A program made the position numbers and the translations under genes. Positions 8,416 to 16,443 of a stretch of DNA of 64,000 nt are shown piece by piece (position 1 is the first letter of the stretch; each line of letters opens with the position of its first letter). The notes beneath the pieces are model-generated. The model saw nothing but the letters and a program-made list of their open reading frames with translations. It was not told where the DNA came from and made no database searches. Source of the stretch: Euryarchaeota archaeon UBA86 (GTDB lineage: Archaea; Thermoplasmatota; Poseidoniia; Poseidoniales; Thalassarchaeaceae). The stretch covers positions 34,598 through 98,597 of the forward strand of contig DAQX01000026.1 in the NCBI GenBank assembly GCA_002503055.1, given 5' to 3'.

Positions 8416-8733
8416 GTGGGTAAGATAGTGAATGCGACCGATGCAGACTTCGATGTTGTGACAAGTAGTGATGAATGGGTACTCGTGGATTTCTGGGCCC
8501 CATGGTGTGGACCCTGTAGAGCAATAGCACCAGTTCTTGAGCAAATTGCCGGTGAGCGTGACATCACCATTGCCAAAGTGAACACCGATACCAATCCGAT
8601 AACTCCTGGAAGACATGGTGTTCGTGGTATCCCAAATCTGGTGTTGTTCCACGGTGGACAAGTAGTCGACAGGCAGACTGGAGCACTTCCCAAGCCCAGT
8701 ATGGATGACTGGTTGAACCGTCACATGGCTTAG
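8416..8733 (+). CDS. trxA: Thioredoxin
   Basis: A 105-residue single-domain thioredoxin with GTG start. W30-C31-G-P-C34 is the redox site within VDFWAPWCGPCR, and the cis-Pro lies in RGIPNLVLF. It reduces protein disulfides in the cytoplasm. An AAAATAAG stretch about 55 bp upstream (near 8361-8368) may be part of its promoter. The stop codon overlaps the end of the opposing STAND ATPase gene by four bases. Confidence 0.95.
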   Translation: MGKIVNATDADFDVVTSSDEWVLVDFWAPWCGPCRAIAPVLEQIAGERDITIAKVNTDTNPITPGRHGVRGIPNLVLFHGGQVVDRQTGALPKPSMDDWLNRHMA

Positions 8734-10280
8734 TCGGTGGCTTCTCTTAGTTTTCTTGCACGCTCTTCGAGGGGGGCTCCGACTTCTCTCAGCAGTCTCG
8801 CTCTCAGCGCCTCGTGTAGCCACATACCCTCACCGAGTTCGAGCATTAATCCTCGTTCAATTAGGTCTGAAGGAGGGTTTCCATCGAAACCTGCTGCACT
8901 GGCTAGAGCATTCCAAGGAATCGGCTTATCTGCAACCGCAAGCAAGGCTAGGATTTCTCTATGATCACGAGGAAGTACATCGATAATCTCCTCATCGAGG
9001 AATCGGAGCCAGTCATCGTGTAGAGTCTGTCCGTACATTTCCAACAATTCCACCGCTAATGGATGACCGCCTGTTGCTTTATGGATCTCTTCGGCGGGGG
9101 CCTTGCTTGGCATATCCAGAGTGTTCAACCACAGAGAGACTTCTTCGAGAGTGAGTCCTGAAAGTGCCATTTCCTGCACTCTACCTCTCGTATGAACATC
9201 ACGCCTATCATAGAATACCATACTTGTACGAGAGATGAGTATGAGTCTCATAGAGGTTGTTTCAGCTATCTGCAATAGGGCGCCTAGAAGATGATTTCCT
9301 TCAGCACCTAGATTGTGTACATCATCAAGGATGAGAAGAAACTCTTCAGTTTGCTCGCCTCTATGTCCATCCTCGTCTTGTAGATGGGCTACTATGCGGC
9401 GTCTGTAGGAATCCAAAGCCAGTCTGGCTCCTGGCTTCAATGGTAGAGTTTCGATGACCCCGTAGGGGTCATCGGATGTATCATCAGTGCCAATTCCTAG
9501 TCGGTGTAATAAACTGGTTGCAATACCCAATGGAGAGTCCCACGGTTGACAGGGATAATACATCGCCATCAGACTGGGATTTTTCTCTAGCATGCCATCC
9601 ATCCAGAATGAAGTCAATGTGGTCTTGCCGCATCCAGCTATCCCGGAAAGAGCGAAGGCGGGTGTTTCGGATGAATACCAAGAGTCGAGAGTCTCTCTTT
9701 GCTCGGAGCGGCCGTGCACTATTCTGGTCTGGGGGGGCTTTGTGTGGTAGGTCGAATGGGCGCCAGCGAGTAGAGACAATGAGCCGGGAGGCGGTAGATC
9801 TGTTGATTCTGTCCTGACAATTGCCCCGAAGCGGATATCTCCGAAATTCAGTACACCTTCGTGTTGAGCGTGCATTAGAACCTGGAGTAGAGTCAGATTG
9901 GTTCTCAGATGACTGGCCGCTTGATCTGCTCTAACTTCGAGTAGTTTGCCGTCATTCCCTCTCACCAGTACCATCTTAGATCTCATCTCACTGATTCTCC
10001 CTCTGGCCTCGGCTCGCCCATCTTCCGTGAGTTGCCATGTCTTCTGTCTACGATTGTCTCCGCGTATGGTTCTCGTGTGTTCGGTTGCCCATCCGCTAGT
10101 CATCAGTTCACGCATCGATCTTGAGACATTTGGAGGGTGTAGGGCACAAATCTCAGCTATTCCAGGTCGAGTCACTTCGTAGCTTACTAGGTAGTGATCG
10201 GCCTGATGATCCTGTTCCCACAGATGTATGAGTATACGGTCAACGACAGGGACATTGGGTCTCGTGTCTCTGGCCGCCAT
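8730..10280 (-). CDS. Winged-helix/STAND-type P-loop ATPase
   Basis: A 516-residue two-part protein. Residues about 12-100 form a MarR-like winged helix (GIAEICALHPPNVSRSMREL, then a wing with RRQKTWQLTEDG). After a linker, residues 200-400 form an NB-ARC/STAND-like NTPase: Walker A GIAGCGKTT at 213-221, Walker B LLILDDVH near 320, and a sensor-like LILISRTS. The C-terminal 130 residues look helical, winged-helix-like. Architecture recalls MalT-type signal-sensing regulators, so a ligand-controlled transcription factor is likely. The effector is unknown and no TPR/WD sensor repeat is visible. Confidence 0.82.
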   Translation of the reverse strand: MAARDTRPNVPVVDRILIHLWEQDHQADHYLVSYEVTRPGIAEICALHPPNVSRSMRELMTSGWATEHTRTIRGDNRRQKTWQLTEDGRAEARGRISEMRSKMVLVRGNDGKLLEVRADQAASHLRTNLTLLQVLMHAQHEGVLNFGDIRFGAIVRTESTDLPPPGSLSLLAGAHSTYHTKPPQTRIVHGRSEQRETLDSWYSSETPAFALSGIAGCGKTTLTSFWMDGMLEKNPSLMAMYYPCQPWDSPLGIATSLLHRLGIGTDDTSDDPYGVIETLPLKPGARLALDSYRRRIVAHLQDEDGHRGEQTEEFLLILDDVHNLGAEGNHLLGALLQIAETTSMRLILISRTSMVFYDRRDVHTRGRVQEMALSGLTLEEVSLWLNTLDMPSKAPAEEIHKATGGHPLAVELLEMYGQTLHDDWLRFLDEEIIDVLPRDHREILALLAVADKPIPWNALASAAGFDGNPPSDLIERGLMLELGEGMWLHEALRARLLREVGAPLEERARKLREATD

Positions 10281-10382
10281 GGGATTTTGCGAGAGAAGCC
10301 CTATGCATCAAGCGTTCGCAATGCTGCGCCACCCCAACTAGTCCTTGGTCAGATTCAATAGACGGTACCTTCAGGGCGAATC

Positions 10383-11264
10383 GTGGATGAAGAAAGGCGT
10401 GCTCGTCTATTGAAGTTACAGCGCATGGAAGCAACCGAGGCTGAAGTGTACCGTCGTCTAGCGAGGATGCAGAAAGACGAAGTGAATCGGTCAATATTGG
10501 AAGGCATCAGCCTTGAAGAGGAGCGTCATGAGGTTGTAATTGCTGGTATGACAGGTGAGAAAGTCCGTCCAGATATGCGGAAGGTTCGTCGACAAATCAT
10601 GCTTGCGAGGTTATTCGGTTTCACATTCTCTGTCAAAATGATGGAGTCTACAGAGCAGGATGCGGCAGCTGAATACAGGATGCTTGGTTTGGACGACATT
10701 GCTGACGAGGAGGAGGCGCACGAAGAGAATATGATTGGAATGCTCGATGAGGAGCGCTTGAGATACTCTGGTAGTGTTGTCCTAGGTATGTCAGATGCAC
10801 TGGTTGAGTTAACCGGGGCTCTTGCAGGGCTTACTTTCGCTTTACAGAGTCTCAATCTAGTTGCCCTAGCCGGACTTGTGACAGGAATATCCGCAGCTTT
10901 CAGCATGGGGGCCTCGGAGTATCTTTCCTCAAGAGCCGAGAAGAAGAGTGAATCTGCAGTCAAGGCGGCATTCTTTACCTGGATCTCGTATCTGATTACT
11001 GTGTTATTACTGGTTTCACCGTACTTGCTGTTCTCCATAGATAGTCCTGACTTCCAAGGACTAGCGCCGCATATTCAGGCCCTAATCTGCACATTTATCA
11101 TTGGATTACTAATTGTTGCAGTCTTCAACTTCTATGTATCAGTAGTCGAAGAGGTTTCGTTTAGAAGTAAATTTGCTGAAATGGCAGCAATACTCGGAGT
11201 AGTCAGTCTGATTTCCTACGGAATCGGAATTGTTCTCAGAGGTGTGCTAGGAGTTGAAGTCTGA
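10383..11264 (+). CDS. Ferritin-like/VIT1 fusion membrane protein (MbfA-like)
   Basis: A 293-residue protein with GTG start. Residues 1-130 form a ferritin-like/rubrerythrin helical bundle with repeated carboxylates and ExxH-type ligands (RMEATEAEVYRRLA, LEEERHEVV, MESTEQDAAAEY, DEEEAHEENM). Residues 135-293 match the VIT1/CCC1 metal transporter: GMSDALVELTGALAGL, FSMGASEYLSSRAE, then three further membrane segments. Bacterial MbfA, with the same arrangement, exports iron and limits oxidative damage. Iron or manganese export is the likely role here. Domain fusion is seen; substrate is inferred. Confidence 0.87.
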   Translation: MDEERRARLLKLQRMEATEAEVYRRLARMQKDEVNRSILEGISLEEERHEVVIAGMTGEKVRPDMRKVRRQIMLARLFGFTFSVKMMESTEQDAAAEYRMLGLDDIADEEEAHEENMIGMLDEERLRYSGSVVLGMSDALVELTGALAGLTFALQSLNLVALAGLVTGISAAFSMGASEYLSSRAEKKSESAVKAAFFTWISYLITVLLLVSPYLLFSIDSPDFQGLAPHIQALICTFIIGLLIVAVFNFYVSVVEEVSFRSKFAEMAAILGVVSLISYGIGIVLRGVLGVEV

Positions 11265-11315
11265 ATCAGAAATCGTCTCCACAACTTATGTGTCTGAGAC
11301 CCCTCTCCGTGAGCC

Positions 11316-12818
11316 ATGGATGCATACGATGAATTGCTTGAGAGATTGAAAGACATCGACTTGATTGGCCAGATTGGGGGCCTGATGGGCTGGGACCAAG
11401 AGGTTTTGATGCCACCAAAGGCAGCAGCCTTGAGGGCTGAACAACTGGCTTGGATCTCAAAGACTGGTCACCAGAAGTTGACTGACCCCCGAGTCGGTGA
11501 GTTGTTGAATGGGCTGGAATCGAGAGATGATCTTGATGAGGTGCAATCGGCCAATGTCAGACTAGCAAGAGAATCATTCGACAAGGCGACCAAGCTTCCT
11601 ACAGAATTTGTCGAAGAGATGGCGAAGCACCGCTCCAGATCTCAGATATCATGGTCCGAAGCCCGTGCCAAGGACGATTTTTCAATTTTCAGAGACGATT
11701 TGGAGAAGGCTATTGACATAGCTAGACGCAAGGCAGACTATTTGGGATATGATGAACTACGATATGACGCTCTTCTTGATCAGTATGAAACTGGCCTAAG
11801 CGTAGCCAGAGTTGACCCTCTATTTGCGGGCCTTCGAGAAAATGTTGCTCCACTGATTAAGCAGGTCAAGGAGAGTGGGGCTCGACCAGATATGTCTTGG
11901 GTCGAGGATAACAAATGGGAGCAATCGGGTCAGGAGGCTCTGAGTCAGGCTATTTCAGAGGCGATTGGTTTCGATTTCTCCGCCGGTAGACGAGATGCTT
12001 CTACTCATCCATTCTGCGGCGGGGCTAACCCAGATGATGTTCGATGGACTACTCGATACAACGAATCAGACCCGTTCGGTTCACTATACGGCTCCATGCA
12101 CGAGACTGGTCATGGAACCTATGAGCAAGGAAGGAGGCGTGATTTGGACTTCCAACCCGCTGGCGAGGCCAATGGCCTGGGGGTGCACGAGAGTCAAAGT
12201 AGGCTCTGGGAGAACCAGGTTGGGCGCTCGCTCGAATTCTGCGAATGGGCGCTTCCTCTATGGCAGCAGTGCTTTCCAGAGAACATGGCTGGAGTTACTT
12301 CTGAGCAGTTGTGGCAAGCTGTCAATCTCGTTGAACCAAGTCTGATTCGAGTAGAGGCAGATGAAGCGACATACAATGTCCACATCATGATTCGATACGA
12401 GCTCGAGAAGAGGCTCATAGCTGGAGAAATCGAGGTCGATGACTTGCCGAATGCATGGGACGATATGTATGAGGAATTCCTCGGCATCAGGGCCCCCAAC
12501 AGAACTCTAGGTGTTCTACAGGATATTCATTGGTCGATGGGTGCATTCGGTTACTTCCCAACTTACACTCTCGGCAACCTATACGCCGCTCAACTACTAG
12601 CAGCCGCGCGTGAGGACCTCTCTGACCACGATGAACAGATGCGCCGTGGAGAGTTTGATGCGCTTCTATCTTGGATGCGTGAGCATGTTCATCAGAGAGG
12701 AAGTATCCTCGAACCTGCAGATCTAATTGAAGAAGCCACAGGGTCGCCTCCTTCTCCTGATGCGTTTGTAGACTATCTGCAAGATAAGGTGAAGCGCCTC
12801 TATGGATTGACTGCTTAG
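11316..12818 (+). CDS. M32 family metallocarboxypeptidase (carboxypeptidase Taq)
   Basis: A 500-residue cytoplasmic zinc carboxypeptidase. Zinc motif H262-E-T-G-H266 lies in SMHETGHGTYEQG, with the third ligand in the downstream VHESQSRLWEN segment. The MGWDQEVLMPP start, the FDAFGRRD-like helical region and the C-terminal GALAYFP-type (MGAFGYFPTYTLGNLYAAQL) signature are those of M32. Length matches the family. It releases C-terminal amino acids from peptides, probably in peptide turnover. Confidence 0.95.
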   Translation: MDAYDELLERLKDIDLIGQIGGLMGWDQEVLMPPKAAALRAEQLAWISKTGHQKLTDPRVGELLNGLESRDDLDEVQSANVRLARESFDKATKLPTEFVEEMAKHRSRSQISWSEARAKDDFSIFRDDLEKAIDIARRKADYLGYDELRYDALLDQYETGLSVARVDPLFAGLRENVAPLIKQVKESGARPDMSWVEDNKWEQSGQEALSQAISEAIGFDFSAGRRDASTHPFCGGANPDDVRWTTRYNESDPFGSLYGSMHETGHGTYEQGRRRDLDFQPAGEANGLGVHESQSRLWENQVGRSLEFCEWALPLWQQCFPENMAGVTSEQLWQAVNLVEPSLIRVEADEATYNVHIMIRYELEKRLIAGEIEVDDLPNAWDDMYEEFLGIRAPNRTLGVLQDIHWSMGAFGYFPTYTLGNLYAAQLLAAAREDLSDHDEQMRRGEFDALLSWMREHVHQRGSILEPADLIEEATGSPPSPDAFVDYLQDKVKRLYGLTA

Positions 12819-12844
12819 GTGCAAACTACGATATTGGATGGTCC

Positions 12845-13912
12845 GTGTGTGAGAGCGTGACTGGCCTCGCTCTATCTTCTGTCTCCTCGTTGAGAAGAGA
12901 CATTGGAGATCGATGTACGGTTCTCCGAATACATGACGGGCGAGTCTATGCTGGCTCGCAAGAAGGAGTCTTTGCGTGCTGGAGTGAGGATTCTGGCGAG
13001 GCCCTCTGGAGAGTCAAAATGTCTGGTCCTCTCAGTGACATTGATTTTGGAGAAGATAGGGTGTATGTTGCTGAGTCATCGAAGTTACATTGTCTTGAAA
13101 ACAGAGGAGGGGAGATTGTCTGGAGCATGGAGTTGGAGGGATCTAGCGATTATGTGATAGTGAATGACGGAGTCATCTGGGCCACCTCAAGTGTCTACGA
13201 GATTGAAATTGGAGACTACACTGAGTCGACGATATGGAAATTCAACAGTTCTGGCGAAGTCGAGAAGTTTTGGAATATCGACGAGAGGTGTTGGTTTTTG
13301 GGCCCATACAATGAGGGTTTGATTTTGGGTCTAGGAAGGCCTAGGTGTGGTGCTCTGAGAGTTCTAGATGATCTGATAGAGCATCTCGAAGTCGGCGGCA
13401 GTCCCGTCACCTGTGGGGCTGGTTTCGATAATCGAATTATTCTCGGCCAATCGGATGGGAGAGTCGCCGATATTGGCAACGGTTCGGAGATGATGGGGGA
13501 TTCGCCAACTAGTGCTGTCTTAGCGATGGATGATGGTGCAATAGCAGGTTTCGAAGATGGTAGAGTCATATCCAGTGATGGATGGAGTCATAACTCTAGA
13601 GGAGGGATCGCATCACTTTCTCTCGGGCCTTATCCAAGGGGTGAAGGGGCCGTTTGGATCTGTTTAGATGGCGGAGTGACGCTCCTGAACAAATCTACTG
13701 GGGACAATCTGCTAGAGTTAGGTCATGAGAGTAAGCTTTGGAAGTCAGATGCTAATGAGAGACTGATTGTGCTAGGGGATGCGGATGGAATCATTCACTT
13801 TGTAGAGGTGAATGTGCTCTCTCGGCGCCTTAGTGCTGACTCGGAGAATTTCGAAGATGATGCCAGGAAGAATGAGATGATGGATAAATTAAGGGAACTG
13901 CGAAGTGTTTGA
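12845..13912 (+). CDS. PQQ-like beta-propeller protein
   Basis: A 355-residue protein of repeated beta-propeller blades: VYAGSQEGVFACWSEDSGEALW, VYVAESSKLHCLENRGGEIVW and several more with the pattern [VI]-x-G-x-x-x-G-x-[IV]. Blades of this kind are typical of PQQ/quinoprotein-like or WD-like scaffolds. No signal peptide is seen, so it is probably cytoplasmic, and no catalytic residues can be named. The start is either GTG 12845 or GTG 12857. It begins 26 bp after the M32 peptidase and may share its transcript. The purine-rich non-coding region follows. Confidence 0.7.
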   Translation: MCESVTGLALSSVSSLRRDIGDRCTVLRIHDGRVYAGSQEGVFACWSEDSGEALWRVKMSGPLSDIDFGEDRVYVAESSKLHCLENRGGEIVWSMELEGSSDYVIVNDGVIWATSSVYEIEIGDYTESTIWKFNSSGEVEKFWNIDERCWFLGPYNEGLILGLGRPRCGALRVLDDLIEHLEVGGSPVTCGAGFDNRIILGQSDGRVADIGNGSEMMGDSPTSAVLAMDDGAIAGFEDGRVISSDGWSHNSRGGIASLSLGPYPRGEGAVWICLDGGVTLLNKSTGDNLLELGHESKLWKSDANERLIVLGDADGIIHFVEVNVLSRRLSADSENFEDDARKNEMMDKLRELRSV

Positions 13913-13973
13913 GATACAGTGGAAATTAACATTCTATGACCCTTATTTCCGCTGTACTGCTCTAATATCTGGA

Positions 13974-13986
13974 AAGGTTTATTTAC
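13974..13986 (+). promoter_or_regulatory. Strong archaeal TATA/BRE promoter before the purine-rich RNA
   Basis: GGAAAGG followed by TTTATTTAC resembles a BRE plus TATA box. It predicts transcription start near 14003-14006, directly before the first hairpins of the non-coding region. No protein start codon is well placed for it: the TTG at 13993 lies upstream of the predicted start. Confidence 0.6.
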
Positions 13987-14184
13987 TGCCGCTTGCCCTG
14001 TGAACTTTGCCGCTTCTTTGAAGCCGGTGTGGGGGCGCTTCGGCGCGACCCGCGGGCCACAGAAACCGAGCCGCGAAAAAGCGGCGGTAGAACCCGAGAT
14101 CTGGAAAGAGAACGGGAGATAGTCGGAACGCCATGTGGGCGGGAAGACGACGGGAGAACCGAAGAGGACGAAGGTGGAGAGAAC

Positions 14185-14218
14185 TGGAGAGAACTGGACG
14201 CAAGGAAAGGGAAGGAAA
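14185..14218 (+). repeat. 34-bp direct repeat, copy 1
   Basis: Identical to 14374-14407, 189 bp downstream. It begins TGGAGAGAACTGGACG and continues as GGAAAGG-type purine runs. The first 13 bases are also partly repeated just upstream at 14174-14187. Confidence 0.85.
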
Positions 14219-14373
14219 GGGAAGGAAACCGGAGGAAACGGAGGAGGAAGCTGAGGAAAAGCGAAACCGAACCGGCAACGGGGAAAACCAAAACCGAGGC
14301 AGAGTACTATCCCGAAGAGATACGCGTGGAAGGGGAAAAGAGATTGGAACTGGAAACGGCGTGGGGAACAAAG

Positions 14374-14407
14374 TGGAGAGAACTGGACGCAAGGAAAGGG
14401 AAGGAAA
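14374..14407 (+). repeat. 34-bp direct repeat, copy 2
   Basis: Second exact copy of the 14185-14218 element within the purine-rich candidate RNA. The 189-bp spacing is a multiple of three, but the surrounding frame is low-complexity and not protein-like. Confidence 0.85.
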
Positions 14408-14784
14408 CGGAGGGAAACACGAGCGAACAAGGGCGGAGAGATCCGTGGAGGAAGTTGTATCGGACCGTGGAGAGAAATGGTGAGAATAGCCAGGAGAGGA
14501 AACGGAGAACGCGAAGAGGGAGGCGACCCCCTTGGAGAGAGAAGATGAGTGAAGTGAGAAATCACAGAGCGCGACAAAAGAACCCTAGAGGTTCTGGAGG
14601 AGTCTACCCGGGGAAACCTGGGCCTTAGGGCCCAGGGGACACCCGGACCCTGCGGAGTAGAACGGAGGGGGGGAAGCTCCCCCATGTGCTGAACCCCTCC
14701 TGACTGCTCCCACCTGATCATCGGCCCATTAGTCCAATCGAAATCTAGCGTAGCATTTCTTGATGCTTGGATAATGAGTTGATT

Positions 14785-16386
14785 CTACTCTCTTGGCCCA
14801 ATCATTTCCTCAGCCCTGACCCATTGAGTAAATTCCTCATCGGTCAACATATCCAATTCGAGAGCGCTTTCCCTGAGAGTGGTTCCTTTCTCGTGGGCGT
14901 TCTTCGCAATCTTAGCAGCATTATCATAGCCGATGTGTGGATTTAGTGCGGTAACCAGCATAAGCGAGTTTTCTAGATGTCTTGCGATGTTGTCCTCATT
15001 GGCCTCTAACCCTGTAACGCACTTATCTGTGAAAGAACGACACGAGTCAGAAAGTAGCCTAATGCTGTGCAGGTAGTTATGGATCATCATCGGCTTGAAC
15101 ACATTTAGCTCAAAATTACCTTGGCTACCTCCTATTGAGAGAGCCGAATGATTTCCCATCACTTGGCAGCAGACCATGGTGATAGCCTCTGACTGAGTTG
15201 GGTTGACCTTGCCTGGCATGATGCTAGATCCTGGCTCATTGGCGGGAAGAGCCAATTCGCCAAAACCGCACCGAGGTCCAGAACCTAGCCATCTGATGTC
15301 GTTGGCAATTTTCATCAGCGACACAGCCAGGGCGTTTAGACTGCCTGAAGCAGCCACTATTGCATCGTGAGCGGCTAGTTGGGCGAACTTATTCTCAGCG
15401 CTGACGAATGGCATCTCGGTCTTGTCGGCGATTCTCGCTGCCACCGCGTCAGCAAAGTCGGGATGGGTATTGAGTCCGGTTCCAACCGCAGTTCCTCCGA
15501 GAGCCAATTCAAGCAAGTCCTCAAGCGAATGCTCTAACCTAGAGATATCTGAATTCAACATAGAGACATAGCCACTGAACTCTTGGCCCAGCGTAAGCGG
15601 TACTGCGTCCATCAGATGCGTTCTTCCAATCTTCACTATTCCAGTGAATCCCTTCGACTTCGCTTCCAACTCATCTCGTAGATGTCTGACAGAAGGTAGC
15701 AGACGATGATATGTTTCCTCTGCGGCGGCAATATGCATGGCTGTAGGGAAAGTGTCGTTACTAGACTGAGCTCGGTTGACATGATCATTTGGGTGGACTG
15801 GCGTCTTGCTGCCAATGGTTCCGCCTGATATCTCAATGGCACGATTCGCGATGACTTCGTTTGAATTCATATTGGTCTGGGTTCCTGAACCAGTTTGCCA
15901 TATTCTGAGTGGGAAGTGCTCATCCAATGAGCCTGATATCACTTCATCACAAGCGCTTGAAATGAGGGAGCCAATGTCGGAGTCGAGGGCGCCGAGACTG
16001 ACATTGGTCTCGGCTGCTGCTTGCTTGAGAATCCCAAAGGCCCGAATGATTGAGCGTGGCATTGTATCGTCTCCGATATCGAAGTTGATCAGGGACCTCG
16101 CTGTCTGAGCCCCATAGTAACGATCGGCTGGGACTTCGACTTCACCCATCGTATCCTTCTCGATTCTGATTGCGTCCGGTCTGGCCTTGGCACTACGCGA
16201 AGAGACAGGAGGGTCTGGTGGTCTCTCATCGGACTCAGAATCTAGTGATTCGTGGATCATTCTGACTATTGTCGCAGACCTACCGTCCTCTCTTCCCTTG
16301 CCGACTTTTCGATCTAACTTACGCGCTGTTTCCTCTGGTATACTGATGCTGATTATTCGACGGTCTCCCGCACGGTGCTTTGCCAT
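14785..16386 (-). CDS. fumC: Class II fumarase with N-terminal ribbon-helix-helix domain
   Basis: A 533-residue protein that would interconvert fumarate and malate. Residues 10-50 form a CopG/NikR-like ribbon-helix-helix (RRIISISIPEETARKLDRKV, then SATIVRMIHESL). A 20-residue Pro/Ser/Arg linker follows, then a complete fumarase from about residue 72 (RIEKDTMGEVEVPADRYYGAQT). Catalytic His is H257 (GRTHLMDA); the SS loop is G386-SSIMPGKVNP with the catalytic Ser at 387-388. The fumarase part is full length, so the first 70 residues are an extension, not a misread start. A TATA box 20-30 bp before the ATG implies a leaderless mRNA beginning at the RHH start. Autoregulation is inferred. Confidence 0.93.
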   Translation of the reverse strand: MAKHRAGDRRIISISIPEETARKLDRKVGKGREDGRSATIVRMIHESLDSESDERPPDPPVSSRSAKARPDAIRIEKDTMGEVEVPADRYYGAQTARSLINFDIGDDTMPRSIIRAFGILKQAAAETNVSLGALDSDIGSLISSACDEVISGSLDEHFPLRIWQTGSGTQTNMNSNEVIANRAIEISGGTIGSKTPVHPNDHVNRAQSSNDTFPTAMHIAAAEETYHRLLPSVRHLRDELEAKSKGFTGIVKIGRTHLMDAVPLTLGQEFSGYVSMLNSDISRLEHSLEDLLELALGGTAVGTGLNTHPDFADAVAARIADKTEMPFVSAENKFAQLAAHDAIVAASGSLNALAVSLMKIANDIRWLGSGPRCGFGELALPANEPGSSIMPGKVNPTQSEAITMVCCQVMGNHSALSIGGSQGNFELNVFKPMMIHNYLHSIRLLSDSCRSFTDKCVTGLEANEDNIARHLENSLMLVTALNPHIGYDNAAKIAKNAHEKGTTLRESALELDMLTDEEFTQWVRAEEMIGPRE

Positions 16387-16395
16387 ACATTTGGC

Positions 16396-16415
16396 ATTAA
16401 TTAGTTATTAATAAA
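16396..16415 (-). promoter_or_regulatory. Leaderless fumarase promoter with ATTAAT repeats
   Basis: On the reverse strand TTTATTAATAAC (16404-16415) acts as TATA box about 25 bp before the ATG at 16384-16386. Two ATTAAT palindromes at 16396-16401 and 16407-16412, 11 bp apart centre to centre, overlap it. One helical turn spacing of short palindromes is what tandem RHH dimers often recognise; binding here is inferred. Confidence 0.5.
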
Positions 16416-16443
16416 CTCTATGATAGTCTGTCAGTAAGTCGTT

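Larger units (their letters stand above)
14003..14720 (+). ncRNA. Candidate large purine-rich structured RNA
   Basis: This 870-bp gap between the propeller gene and fumarase has no convincing protein. Downstream of a TATA promoter come GCGC-TTCG-GCGC (14035-14046) and GCCGC-GAAAAA-GCGGC (14070-14085). A core to about 14560 is very rich in G and A on this strand (52 of 60 bases at 14161-14220) and holds two 34-bp direct repeats. The 3' part is GC-rich and folds into AGAACC/GGTTCT (14579-14595), an 8-bp stem with TTAG loop (14617-14636) and GGGGG/CCCCC (14669-14683). I see no RNase P, SRP RNA, 5S or tRNA motifs, but covariance-model searches are needed to exclude them. Boundaries are approximate. 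Confidence 0.5.

Noticed and set aside
14174..14407. CRISPR array in the purine-rich repeats
   Set aside because: Only two full copies, no regular spacer length, low-complexity sequence and no cas genes nearby.
13993..14628. 211-codon open frame on the forward strand in the purine-rich region
   Set aside because: It starts with TTG upstream of the predicted transcription start, encodes only low-complexity Glu/Arg/Lys/Gly sequence, has no domain or ribosome-binding site, and its length follows from the scarcity of T in a purine-rich strand.
13960..14720. Identification of this region as RNase P RNA or SRP RNA
   Set aside because: The conserved core stretches expected for either family could not be found by eye on either strand. 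A covariance-model search is still needed.
13795..14721. 308-codon reverse frame across the same region
   Set aside because: Overlaps the end of the propeller gene and encodes Pro/Ser/Phe/Leu-rich low-complexity sequence mirroring the purine-rich strand.
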